Shown here one piece after another: positions 37,750 to 46,979 of a stretch of DNA of 64,000 bases (position 1 is the first letter of the stretch; every line of letters starts with the position of its first letter). Under the pieces are notes generated by a model, which searched no databases, had not been told where the DNA came from, and was given only the letters and a program-made list of their open reading frames with translations. Source of the DNA: an uncultured Prevotellaceae bacterium (lineage in GTDB: Bacteria > Bacteroidota > Bacteroidia > Bacteroidales > Bacteroidaceae); assembly GCA_902800595.1 (NCBI GenBank), contig CADCFA010000007.1:1-64000 (forward strand), read 5' to 3'. The position numbers and the translations under genes are program-made.

Positions 37750-40224
37750 TTACTTCACAATGACTTTCTTCCCTTGATGGAGATAGATGCCTTTGGTGCT
37801 GGGTTTGCGAGTGAAACGATGTCCTTGCAAGTCATAGTAGCAGTCGTCAGAAGCATCATCATACCTTACCACCTTGATACCTGTCGTCTGTCCGGCCTTG
37901 TAAAGCAGCTCGTCATAATTGTAATAGCCGCCGTTGGCAAAGGGCATAATACATGTCAGCAAGTCGCCATTGGTGAAGATGATTTCCACGGGTGCAGCTT
38001 CCGAAATGGCAGCACCCTTCCAATACCAGATATGACGACCATTGTCGGTGGTACCCACCATTGTGCAGGGATCGCCACCTTGATTGCTGTGCAGGTCAAC
38101 ATCCGTATTACCAGCCGTGCGCACCTTACAATAGACCGGTTCATCCCAACAGAAGCGCGGCAGTTCGAAAAAGGCGCCGTAACACCCATCCTCCACCTGC
38201 ACGCAGTCAGGAGCATCGGCAGGACGCGTATAGTCAGGTTCCTCGGGTTGCGGCAGTGCCGGAGCATCGGCATCGGGGAATACCGTCAGTCGCAGATCTG
38301 TACACCCATAAGGCACCAGGTCGATATACTCCCGCTCGCCGCCCAGCAGCGTCAGATGCCCTTGTTCGGGCAGATGCGGAGTAAAACGGTTATCAACCAA
38401 ATCCCAGTCAATCTGTCTGACGGGAATACGCAGGCGCACAGGTGCATATTGCTTATCGAAAGGAATAGATTCCTCGGTCTTCGCTACGGCAGGATGACTC
38501 ACCTGTATAGGCTGCCCGTCGGTAGCATAGGCATAGTTGAAATTGCCCGTAGGCGTGATGTTCCAGCATTTGAAATCAGGATTCTCTGATTTCTTGCCGT
38601 GCATACATTCATACTCCTCGGTATCCTCTGTCATCTGTTGCGGGATGGCATAGGAGAAGAGCAGCGGCCCACGCTGGAAACAGATGCCCTGTCCTTCAAG
38701 TTTATTCGCCTCAACCGTCATGGGCAGCGTTAGCGTGATGACATCCCCATTCCTGACAGTTTCAGGGAGCCTGACGAATGTGCCAGCCTCCAACGGTATG
38801 CCGACAGCAGTACCGTTGACGCTCACAGACGCCTGCTTGCACCAGGTCGGGATGCGCAGCGTCAGGGGGATGGCAGCGCCCTGTTGCCCGCTGACGCTGA
38901 ATGTCAGCACCTCATCAAAGGGATAGTCGGTAGCACAGGTAATGGTCAGGTTGCCCCCCGTTGTTTCGAATCTGGCGCTACTGGGTCCGTAGATGGTAGC
39001 CACCGCCCCACCCTCGTTGTCGGTCATCCACATGCGGCTGACCATGTTAGGCAGCATGCGGTTAACGTTGCCCGAGCAGCACTCGGTCTCGTGAGTAGGC
39101 CGATAAGCCATCCAGGTAGAGCCATACTTGTAGATATTATGGTTCGAGGTGCCTGTGGCGATGAACTGGTTGACAGACGAGAAATACTGCAACGATCGGA
39201 AGTCCTTGGTGATGGCTCCCATTCCGGCATTATAGATGGCTTTTTCTATCTTGTCAGCCCATTCAGCCTCGCCTGTCACCGCCAGATAATGCTGCAGCGT
39301 CCACGTCAGGTCCACCACGTCGCAAGTCTCATGACTATGACTGACGTCATCTCCAAGCAGGAACTCCGCACTCGTAGGCACCCCGTCGGGCAGCATCGAC
39401 TCGCGTTCCACCTTGCGGATAGCCGTCATGGCCAGGTCAAGATAGTGCTTCTTGCCCGTATAGGCATAGAGCAACAGAGGCAGCTTCAGCATCTCGCAGA
39501 AGGTGACGCTATGCATGTAGAACGGCTCATCGCTGGTGATGGCCTTCTCGTCAACGGCAAAGCGATCTGGTATGGCCCATGACTCTTCAGCCAGCTGCAG
39601 CAGCTTGGGATTGCCAGTCTTACCATAAGTCCACAGGATGCCCTCAATCGACATGATGTTACGCCCGCCAACAATGCCGCCAGCCAGATCATTAGGACTA
39701 AAGTTCAGGTAATGCCGCTCCAGTGCCTGAGGAATACGTTCATCTCCGTCGTGCTCATACTTGGCCTGTAAGACCCTGAAGAACACCGACATAGGCCAGG
39801 TGATGCCCTCTAAAGTCGAGTTACCCAGAATGCCCTTCTCATTGGGATGAGCCAATGTATATTCGATGCCTTCCATCGCTTTCTCCACCATCTCGTCGGC
39901 ATTTATCTCGTAGCCAAGTCTGAGCAAGCCATCCGTATAATAAGCCGTCTGTTCATAGCGCCACCAGTTGGCACCATAGCTCTCGTCGGCACGTGATATC
40001 TCACCAGCCCACAGACAAGTGTTATATGGGTATGACAAAGCCTCCGGATGCCCCGTCAGTCCGTCGTGCTGCCGTTGCAGCAAAGTCTGTAGCCAACCCT
40101 TTGGGTGAATGTCGCTTACCCCACCCGCATTATATTTATAATAAGAAGCAGCTTGTCCCGTAAGAGTCAAGTTACAGGCTGTCAGTAAGAAAAAGAATCT
40201 TACAAACGAAAAAAACTTCTTCAT
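37750..40224 (-). CDS. GH127 family glycoside hydrolase (DUF1680), probable beta-L-arabinofuranosidase
   Basis: The exported protein has 824 residues from the ATG at 40224; the frame extends to 40284 without a signal-compatible start. A signal peptide (MKKFFSFVRFFFLL..) precedes an (alpha/alpha)6-barrel. The GH127 zinc/nucleophile residues are seen: Glu299 and Cys301 in SHETCDVVDL, and Cys382-Cys383 in ETECCSGNVNRM. Known members release beta-L-arabinofuranose from plant glycans; the exact substrate is inferred. The C-terminus (DLQGHRF..KGIYLHQGKKVIVK pattern, last about 30 residues) looks like a secretion or anchoring tail seen in Prevotella proteins. It is 63 nt after nspC. Confidence 0.85.
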   Translation of the reverse strand: MKKFFSFVRFFFLLTACNLTLTGQAASYYKYNAGGVSDIHPKGWLQTLLQRQHDGLTGHPEALSYPYNTCLWAGEISRADESYGANWWRYEQTAYYTDGLLRLGYEINADEMVEKAMEGIEYTLAHPNEKGILGNSTLEGITWPMSVFFRVLQAKYEHDGDERIPQALERHYLNFSPNDLAGGIVGGRNIMSIEGILWTYGKTGNPKLLQLAEESWAIPDRFAVDEKAITSDEPFYMHSVTFCEMLKLPLLLYAYTGKKHYLDLAMTAIRKVERESMLPDGVPTSAEFLLGDDVSHSHETCDVVDLTWTLQHYLAVTGEAEWADKIEKAIYNAGMGAITKDFRSLQYFSSVNQFIATGTSNHNIYKYGSTWMAYRPTHETECCSGNVNRMLPNMVSRMWMTDNEGGAVATIYGPSSARFETTGGNLTITCATDYPFDEVLTFSVSGQQGAAIPLTLRIPTWCKQASVSVNGTAVGIPLEAGTFVRLPETVRNGDVITLTLPMTVEANKLEGQGICFQRGPLLFSYAIPQQMTEDTEEYECMHGKKSENPDFKCWNITPTGNFNYAYATDGQPIQVSHPAVAKTEESIPFDKQYAPVRLRIPVRQIDWDLVDNRFTPHLPEQGHLTLLGGEREYIDLVPYGCTDLRLTVFPDADAPALPQPEEPDYTRPADAPDCVQVEDGCYGAFFELPRFCWDEPVYCKVRTAGNTDVDLHSNQGGDPCTMVGTTDNGRHIWYWKGAAISEAAPVEIIFTNGDLLTCIMPFANGGYYNYDELLYKAGQTTGIKVVRYDDASDDCYYDLQGHRFTRKPSTKGIYLHQGKKVIVK

Positions 40225-40250
40225 AACTAAAACATTATTAATTATTGCTG

Positions 40251-40258
40251 CAAATTTA
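40251..40258 (-). promoter_or_regulatory. Possible -7 element of the GH127 gene
   Basis: TAAATTTG on the minus strand is 26 nt before the ATG at 40224. No -33 element is seen in the A/T-rich sequence upstream. It also supports the start at 40224, since 40284 lies above it. Confidence 0.45.
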
Positions 40259-40287
40259 CACATAATTAAATAATAATACCTCATGCC

Positions 40288-41409
40288 TTAGTCCATGCGG
40301 GAGCGGTAGTCGTCGTAGGTGAAGGTGCGCAGCGTTTCGAGCGTGCCGTCCTGATGGAGCATGGCGATGGAGGGATGGGTAATACCATTGAAGGTGTTGG
40401 TCTTCACGGTCGTGTAATGGATCATATCTTCGAAGATCACCTCCTCGCCAGGCTCCAGTTCATGTTCGAACTGCCAGTAGCCCATGAAGTCGCCACTCAG
40501 GCAGCTGTTGCCGCCCAGGCGATAGAGGTGAGCAATCTGTGGTGAGTGCTCATCGAAATGCTTGGCACCACGCACATCGGGATAGTAAGGCATCTCCAGA
40601 CAATCTGGCATATGACAGGTAAAGCTAACATTTAAGATAGCCGTCTTAATCCCCTGGTCCTCAACCACATCTACTACATGGGAAACCAGCGGCCCCGTCT
40701 GCCAGGCAAAGGCACTTCCTGGCTCGAGTATCACCTTCAGCCAGGGATAGCGCTGATGGAATTTCTGCATCAGCGAGATGAGCAGACCGGTATCATAATC
40801 CTTACGCGTCATCAAGTGACCGCCCCCGAAGTTGATCCACTCCAGCTGCGGAAACCAACGTGAGAACTTGGCTTCGATATGCGTCAGCGTGCGCTCGAAC
40901 ACGTCTGCCCCGCTTTCGCAATGGCAATGGCAATGGAAGCCCTTGATATCCTCGGGCAGCTGCTCAGGCAGCTTGTCGGCAGAGATGCCGAATCGCGTAC
41001 CAGGGGCACAGGGGTTATAGAGCAGCGTCTCCACTTCGGAATATTCCGGATTCACGCGCAATCCCAACGACACGCCTGCGGCACGCTCGTGAAACCGCTC
41101 ATACTGCGACAGCGAGTTGAACGTGAGATGCGACGAGCACGCCACGATCTGGTCGAACTCATCGTCGGTATAGGCCGGCGAATAGGTATGGGCTGGTGCA
41201 CCAAACTCCTCGAAGGCCAGACGAGCCTCGGAGAGCGAGCTGGCAGTGGTGGAACGGATATACTCGCGGAAGATGGGAAACGTCTTCCATAGAGCAAAGG
41301 CCTTGAAGGCGAGGATCACCTCTATATCAGCTTTCGCCGCAACATCAGCGATCAGCTGGAGATTGCGGCGAAGCAGGGTTTCCTCAATGATATATACGGG
41401 GGTTGCCAT
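40288..41409 (-). CDS. nspC: Carboxynorspermidine decarboxylase
   Basis: This PLP enzyme makes norspermidine or spermidine from the carboxylated precursor, the alternative polyamine route of many Bacteroidetes. The 373-residue protein shows the PLP lysine Lys36 (ILAFKAFALWKTFP), the fold III Gly-rich loop INFGGGHLMTRKDYD, the phosphate-binding ILEPGSAF, and the active-site Cys region NSCLSGDFMG. Its partner, carboxynorspermidine dehydrogenase, is not in the window. Its ATG overlaps the kinase stop by one base (TAATG). Confidence 0.92.
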   Translation of the reverse strand: MATPVYIIEETLLRRNLQLIADVAAKADIEVILAFKAFALWKTFPIFREYIRSTTASSLSEARLAFEEFGAPAHTYSPAYTDDEFDQIVACSSHLTFNSLSQYERFHERAAGVSLGLRVNPEYSEVETLLYNPCAPGTRFGISADKLPEQLPEDIKGFHCHCHCESGADVFERTLTHIEAKFSRWFPQLEWINFGGGHLMTRKDYDTGLLISLMQKFHQRYPWLKVILEPGSAFAWQTGPLVSHVVDVVEDQGIKTAILNVSFTCHMPDCLEMPYYPDVRGAKHFDEHSPQIAHLYRLGGNSCLSGDFMGYWQFEHELEPGEEVIFEDMIHYTTVKTNTFNGITHPSIAMLHQDGTLETLRTFTYDDYRSRMD

Positions 41410-42554
41410 TATTCTTTCTTTAGAGGTACAAGGACGCTGAACGTACTGCCTTGACCTTCTACCGACTCAACGGTACAATCGCCGCCGTTCTTACGGGCGA
41501 AGTCCTGACAGAGCTGGAGTCCGAGACCTGAGCCTTCCTCACCGCTCGTGCCGTAGGTGGTCTCACCCTTATGGAAGATGGAGTCAAGACGGTCGGCAGC
41601 GATACCCACACCATGGTCGCGCACGCTAATCTTGGCGAAGTCGCCCTCAGTGGTCATCAGGATGTCGATCGTAGATCCTTCTGGCGAGAACTTCACGGCA
41701 TTCGACATGAAGTTGCGCACCACCGTCTTCAGCATATCGTTATCAGCCCTGACGATAAGGGGGGCATCGGTGCGCACCAGGTTAAGCTTGATGTTCTTGG
41801 TTTCGGCGATCATCTTGAAGATATCCACCACACCAGGGATGATGTCGTTCAGGTCGAGATCCTGAGTCACCACATTCAGCTTACCTGTCTGGCTCTTAGT
41901 CCACTTCAGCAGGTTGTCAAGCAGGTCGTGCACCTCCTCAGACTCCTTATTGGCCTTATCCAGCAACTCGTAGAGCTCTGGTCCGACAGTCTCTTTGGGC
42001 ACGGAAGCCACCACCAGGTTGAGCACCATGCGGATGCTGGCCATGGGCGAGCGCAGGTCGTGGGCAATCACTGAGTACATCTTGTCGCGGTTGCTCAGCG
42101 TGGCGCGCAAATCGGCATTCTGCTGCTCGATGATTCGCTTGGCAGCCACCAGCGAGATCTGTTGCATCACACGCATCAACAGCTCTTCCTTGTTAAACGG
42201 CTTTGTCAGGAAGTCGTTTGCACCCACCTGAAAGCCCTTTACCAGATCGGCAGGGGTGTTCAGGGCGGTGAGGAAGATGATGGGGATATCCTTTGTCGTT
42301 TCGTCTTTCTTCAGAATAACGGCAGTATCAAAACCGCTGATGTCGGGCATCATCACATCGAGCAAGATCAGGTCGGGATGCTCCTTTCTGGCCATCTCGA
42401 TACAAGTGGTACCATTGTTGGCTGTGCACACCTGAAACTTCTCGTTGGTCAAGAGGATCTTCAACAACAAGACGTTACTGACTACATCATCGACAATAAG
42501 TACTTTATACTCACTTCGGTTTATTTTTGATTCTAAAGATTGTCCTGCGTCCAT
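41409..42554 (-). CDS. Response regulator-histidine kinase hybrid (REC-HisKA-HATPase)
   Basis: The 381-residue cytoplasmic protein has an N-terminal receiver domain (phosphoacceptor Asp66 in LILLDVMMPD, Lys in TKPF), a short coiled coil, a HisKA box with His165 (IAHDLRSP), and a HATPase with N box RNFMSNAVKFSP and G boxes DHGVGIA and GSGLGLQLC. There is no sensor or membrane domain, so the receiver is likely the input. The ATG at 42554 is used; the frame upstream begins with TTG inside the -7 element. The neighbours give no target, although the one-base overlap with nspC suggests co-expression with polyamine synthesis. Confidence 0.88.
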   Translation of the reverse strand: MDAGQSLESKINRSEYKVLIVDDVVSNVLLLKILLTNEKFQVCTANNGTTCIEMARKEHPDLILLDVMMPDISGFDTAVILKKDETTKDIPIIFLTALNTPADLVKGFQVGANDFLTKPFNKEELLMRVMQQISLVAAKRIIEQQNADLRATLSNRDKMYSVIAHDLRSPMASIRMVLNLVVASVPKETVGPELYELLDKANKESEEVHDLLDNLLKWTKSQTGKLNVVTQDLDLNDIIPGVVDIFKMIAETKNIKLNLVRTDAPLIVRADNDMLKTVVRNFMSNAVKFSPEGSTIDILMTTEGDFAKISVRDHGVGIAADRLDSIFHKGETTYGTSGEEGSGLGLQLCQDFARKNGGDCTVESVEGQGSTFSVLVPLKKE

Positions 42555-42575
42555 ATTAAGGATAGTATTTTGCTG

Positions 42576-42607
42576 CAAAAATAATGCAATAATTTGAAAT
42601 CACCAAA
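42576..42607 (-). promoter_or_regulatory. Promoter of the kinase-nspC operon
   Basis: TATTTTTG (42576-42583) and TTTG (42604-42607) are 20 nt apart. The TTTG lies in the second arm of the carB terminator hairpin, so termination and initiation share sequence. Confidence 0.72.
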
Positions 42608-42615
42608 TTATTGCA
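42576..42615 (-). terminator. Rho-independent terminator after carB
   Basis: A perfect 12-bp stem (42585-42596 with 42604-42615, TGCAATAATTTG arms) with a 7-nt loop is followed on the minus strand by TTATTTTTG. It starts 27 nt after the carB stop. Confidence 0.75.
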
Positions 42616-42641
42616 CCATTTTTTCACAAAAACGCCTGTTT

Positions 42642-45600
42642 CTACTTGTATTCAGCCCATGATTTGATGCCAATCTCATCTAATTGAACTGTACAGAAGG
42701 CATGAATAAAGGCACTTGCCAGGCGGCTGTTGGTGATCAGCGGCACGTTCAGATCGATGGCTGCGCGACGGATCTTATAGCCGTTGGTCAGCTCGTGGGT
42801 AGTAAGGTTCTTGGGGATATTCACCACCATGTCGATCTTGTGCTGATGCAGCAGGTCGAGGGCTGTAGGCGCACCAGATGGCTCCTGACTCTCAGAGGGC
42901 CAGAGCACACGCGTGTTCTCAACACCATTCTCCGTCAGGTATCTCGAGGTGCCGCCTGTGGCATAAAGCTCGTAGCCGTGACTCACCAGCATGCGGGCGG
43001 CATCGAGCATCTCGGCCTTCTGCTTGGCAGAACCTGTTGACAGCAAGACCGTCTTTTTAGGGATGCGATGGCCCACGGAGAGCATAGCTTTCAGAAGTGC
43101 GGTATCGGTATTGTCGCCGATGCAGCCCACCTCGCCTGTCGAAGCCATGTCCACACCCAGCACAGGGTCGGCTTTCTGCAGTCGGTTGAAGCTGAACTGC
43201 GAGGCCTTGATGCCCACATAGTCGAGGTCGAAGAGATTCTTGTGCGGCTTCTCTACCGGCAGTCCCAGCATCACCTTCGTGGCCAGGTCGATGAGGTTCA
43301 GCTTCAGCACCTTCGACACAAACGGGAACGAGCGTGAGGCTCGCAGGTTGCACTCTATCACCAGGATATCATTGTCGCGCGCCATATACTGGATGTTGAA
43401 GGGGCCGTTGATATGCAGCGCCTTGGCGATCTGACGGGAGATGCGTTTGATACGGCGGACGGTCTCTACATACAGTTTCTGCGGTGGAAACTGGATGGTG
43501 GCGTCGCCCGAATGCACGCCGGCAAACTCGATATGCTCGGAGATGGCATAAGCCAGTATCTCGCCATCCTTCGCCACGGCATCCATCTCGATCTCCTTGG
43601 CGTGCTCGATAAACTTCGACACCACAACGGGATGATCTTCTGACACGTTGGCTGCCAGCTGCAGGAACTTCTCCAGCTCCTCCTTGTTGGAGCACACATT
43701 CATGGCAGCACCCGACAGCACATAGGAAGGGCGCACCAGGACTCGGGCTGGTTCACGCCTATCTCATTCAGCATCTGCGAGAACTTGGCACGATCCTCAG
43801 CGCCGTCGATATCTACCGCCTGCGTACCGAGGATGTTCACATGCTGCTCATCGAGATACATCGCCAGATTGTTTGGTATCTGACCACCCGTGGAGACAAT
43901 CACGCCATGAGGCTGCTCCATATCGATGATGTCCAGCACACGCTCGAAGGTGAGTTCATCGAAATATAGGCGGTCGCACATGTCGTAGTCGGTAGAGACG
44001 GTCTCGGGGTTATAGTTGATCATCACCGAGCGCCAGCCCTCCTTGCGGATGGTGTTCAGCGCCTGCACGCCACACCAGTCGAACTCTACCGACGAGCCGA
44101 TGCGGTAGGCTCCCGAGCCCAGCACGATGATGCTTTTCTTGTCGTTCTCATACTGGATATCGCTCGCCACGCCCGAATAGGTGACGTACAGATAATTGGT
44201 CTGCGCCGGATACTCGGCTGCCAGCGTGTCGATCTGCTTCACCACAGGCAGGATGCCCAACTGCTTTCTGCGGTTGCGAACCAGCAGAAGTGCCTTGTGC
44301 ATAGTGTCGATCTCGCTCTCCAGACCGACGGCACGGGCTATCTGGAAATCAGTAAATCCATAGACCTTTGCCTCGCGAAGCAGGTCGGCTTCAAGCGTGT
44401 TGATATTCTGTTTCTTCAGGCGTTCGTCGATATCGATGATATGCTTCAGCTTCTCGAGGAACCACTTGTCGATCTTGGTCAGTTCGTGAATGCGGTCGAT
44501 GGTGTATTCCGGCAGATGCATCGCCTTGGAGATGACGAAGATACGCTTGTCGGTAGGCTCACGAAGGGCTGCGTCGATATCGGCAATCTTCAGCTCCTTG
44601 TTCTCCACATAGCCGTGCATGCCCTGCCCGATCATACGGAGACCTTTCTGGATGGCTTCCTCAAAGGTGCGTCCGATAGCCATCACCTCGCCCACGCTCT
44701 TCATGCTTGAGCCGAGCTCCTTATCCACGCCGTGGAACTTCGACAAGTCCCAACGGGGAATCTTACATACCACATAGTCGAGTGCAGGCTCGAAGAAGGC
44801 GCTGGTGGTCTTGGTCACCGAGTTCTTCAGCTCGAAGAGTCCGTAGCCCATGCCCAGTTTGGCAGCCACAAACGCCAAGGGATAGCCGGTGGCCTTTGAA
44901 GCCAGGGCGGAACTTCTTGACAGACGGGCATTCACCTCGATGACACGATAGTCTTCCGACTGGGGATCGAAGGCGTATTGCACGTTACACTCACCCACGA
45001 TACCGATATGTCGGATGATCTTAATCGCCAGCGCACGAAGCTTATGGTATTCAGAGTTGGTGAGCGTCTGCGACGGGGCTATCACGATCGACTCGCCGGT
45101 ATGGATGCCGAGCGGGTCGAAGTTCTCCATGTTACAAACGGTAATGCAGTTGTCATAACGGTCGCGCACCACCTCGTATTCTATCTCTTTCCAGCCCTTC
45201 AACGACTTCTCTACCAGCACCTGTGGCGAAAAGGCAAAGGCTTTCTCTGCCAGACGGTCGAGCTCCTCCTCATTATCGCAGAAGCCCGAACCCAGTCCGC
45301 CAAGGGCATAGGCAGCACGCAGGATCACAGGATAGCCAAGTGTCTTAGCCGCCTGACGGGCACTCTCGATATCCGAGCAAGCCTCACTCTTGATGGTCTT
45401 CACACCTATCTCGTCGAGTTTCTTCACAAAGAGCTCACGGTCTTCTGTATCCATAATGGCCTGCACGGGTGTTCCAAGCACCTTCACGCCATACTTCTCA
45501 AGCACACCACTCTGATAGAGTTCCACGCCGCAGTTGAGGGCAGTCTGCCCGCCAAAGGCCAGCAGGATACCGTCGGGGCGCTCCTTCTCGATTACTCTTT

Positions 45601-45820
45601 CCACGAAATAGGGCTGTACGGGAAGGAAGTAAATCTCGTCAGCCACACCTTCTGAGGTCTGAACCGTAGCAATGTTCGGGTTGATGAGCACCGTCTTGAC
45701 GCCCTCTTCGCGCAAGGCTTTCAAGGCTTGTGAACCACTATAGTCGAACTCTCCTGCCTCACCAATCTTCAAGGCACCGGAACCTAACAAAAGGACCTTC
45801 TTTATATTGCTATCTTTCAT
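42642..45820 (-). pseudogene. carB: Carbamoyl-phosphate synthase large subunit, frameshifted
   Basis: CarB makes carbamoyl phosphate for arginine and pyrimidines. The gene is in two frames: codons from 45820 to about 43741 give about 694 residues (ATP-grasp 1 and the start of ATP-grasp 2, to GVNQPE), and codons from about 43745 to 42642 give about 366 residues ([14 protein letters not shown] to the MGS-like allosteric domain). Between them the usual stretch of about 20 residues that precedes VLVRPSYV is missing; the best fit is a deletion near 43740-43743 of about 61 bp, which also shifts the frame. Everything else is well conserved, so either the break is recent or it is an assembly error. 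It overlaps carA by ATGA. Confidence 0.88.
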
Positions 45821-46914
45821 AATGTCTCAATAAAACGATCAAACATAAATTCTGTATCTACAGGACCTGAGCATGCCTCTGGATGGAACTGAGATGAGAA
45901 CCAGGGGTTAGTCAGGTGGCGGATGCCCTCGTTGGAGCCGTCGTTCATATTCACGAACAGCTCGCGCCAGTCGTTGCCAAGGGTGGCAGCATCAACGGCA
46001 TAGCCATGATTCTGCGAGGTGACATAACAACGGTTAGTGCCCACTTCACGAACAGGCTGGTTGTGGGAACGATGACCGTATTTCAGCTTATAGATGGTGG
46101 CACCGCCGGCCTTTGCCAGCAGCTGGTTGCCCATGCAGATACCGCAGATGGGTTTGCGCGAGGCCGACATCTGTTTCTGCAGCACCTCTACAGCTGCCAC
46201 ACAACGATCAGGATCGCCAGGGCCATTAGCCAGGAAGAGACCATCGAACTGCATATCGGTATAGTCGTAGTTCCAAGGTACACGGATCACTTCTACCCCT
46301 CGGCGAACCAGGCAGCGGATGATGTTATGCTTCACGCCACAATCCACCAGCACCACCTTCTTGCCTGCGCCTTCGTTATAGCGGATAATGTCTTTGCAGC
46401 TAACCTTATCTACCCAGTTGATGGAGCTATAGTCTAGGCTTTCTAGGCTTCCTAGGTCTCCTAGGTTTTCTAGCCCTTCGAACTCTAGGCGGCCCATCAT
46501 CACACCATGTTCGCGCAGCACCTTCGTGAGCTGACGGGTGTCGATGCCCGTCACGCCAGGCACCTGTTCGCGCTTCAGCCAGTCGCCTAAGCTCTCGCAG
46601 GCATTCCAATGGGAATAGGCTTCACTATAATCGCTCACGATGATGGCAGAAGCGTAAATCCTGTCGCTCTCCATAAAGGTGGCGATACCATCAGCCTCCA
46701 TCTTGAAGGGAGGCACACCATAGTTACCCACCAACGGGTAGGTCAGCGTCATCAGCTGTCCGGCATAGCTGGGGTCTGTCAGACTCTCAGGATAGCCCAT
46801 CATGGCCGTGTTGAACACCACCTCGCCAGCCACGGGTTTCTCATATCCGAAACTCTTGCCCTTAAATGTTGTTCCGTCCTGCAGAACAAGTGTTACATCT
46901 TTCATCTTTTCCAT
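45817..46914 (-). CDS. carA: Carbamoyl-phosphate synthase small subunit
   Basis: CarA is the glutaminase that supplies ammonia to CarB. The 365-residue protein has the N-terminal CPSase domain ([21 protein letters not shown]) and a class I glutaminase with the nucleophile Cys in [12 protein letters not shown] and His in [14 protein letters not shown], the usual motif, is GNQ here. A run of about five Leu-x-x units ([13 protein letters not shown], about residues 146-160) is made by a 9-bp CTAG tandem repeat at 46434-46489 and falls between the two domains. It is 65 nt after glmS, with a terminator in between. Confidence 0.93.
   Translation of the reverse strand: MEKMKDVTLVLQDGTTFKGKSFGYEKPVAGEVVFNTAMMGYPESLTDPSYAGQLMTLTYPLVGNYGVPPFKMEADGIATFMESDRIYASAIIVSDYSEAYSHWNACESLGDWLKREQVPGVTGIDTRQLTKVLREHGVMMGRLEFEGLENLGDLGSLESLDYSSINWVDKVSCKDIIRYNEGAGKKVVLVDCGVKHNIIRCLVRRGVEVIRVPWNYDYTDMQFDGLFLANGPGDPDRCVAAVEVLQKQMSASRKPICGICMGNQLLAKAGGATIYKLKYGHRSHNQPVREVGTNRCYVTSQNHGYAVDAATLGNDWRELFVNMNDGSNEGIRHLTNPWFSSQFHPEACSGPVDTEFMFDRFIETL
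46434..46489. repeat. 9-bp CTAG tandem repeat inside carA
   Basis: CTAG occurs at 46434, 46443, 46452, 46461 and 46470, an exact 9-bp period, and again at 46485. On the coding strand units read CTAGAAAAC, CTAGGAGAC, CTAGGAAGC, CTAGAAAGC. The frame reads CTA as Leu. The same period and core appear at 51708-51765. Confidence 0.85.
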
Positions 46915-46935
46915 TTATCTCAATTCTATCATTTT

Positions 46936-46975
46936 CAAAAAGAAGGGCGAAACGTCAATAAAACGAATCGCCCTT
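46936..46975 (-). terminator. Rho-independent terminator after glmS
   Basis: AAGGGCGA (minus) pairs with TCGCCCTT across a 17-nt segment that can extend the stem after a 2-nt bulge. CTTTTTG follows. It separates glmS from carA. Confidence 0.7.
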
Positions 46976-46979
46976 ATCA

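Noticed and set aside
38884..39582. 232-codon frame antisense to the GH127 gene
   Set aside because: It results from GC-rich codon use of GH127 on the opposite strand.
44978..45655. 225-codon frame antisense to carB
   Set aside because: It is a shadow of conserved carB sequence.
46434..46489. Leu-x-x repeats in CarA as a leucine zipper or LRR
   Set aside because: The spacing is three residues, not seven or about twenty-three, and the DNA shows a tandem repeat origin.
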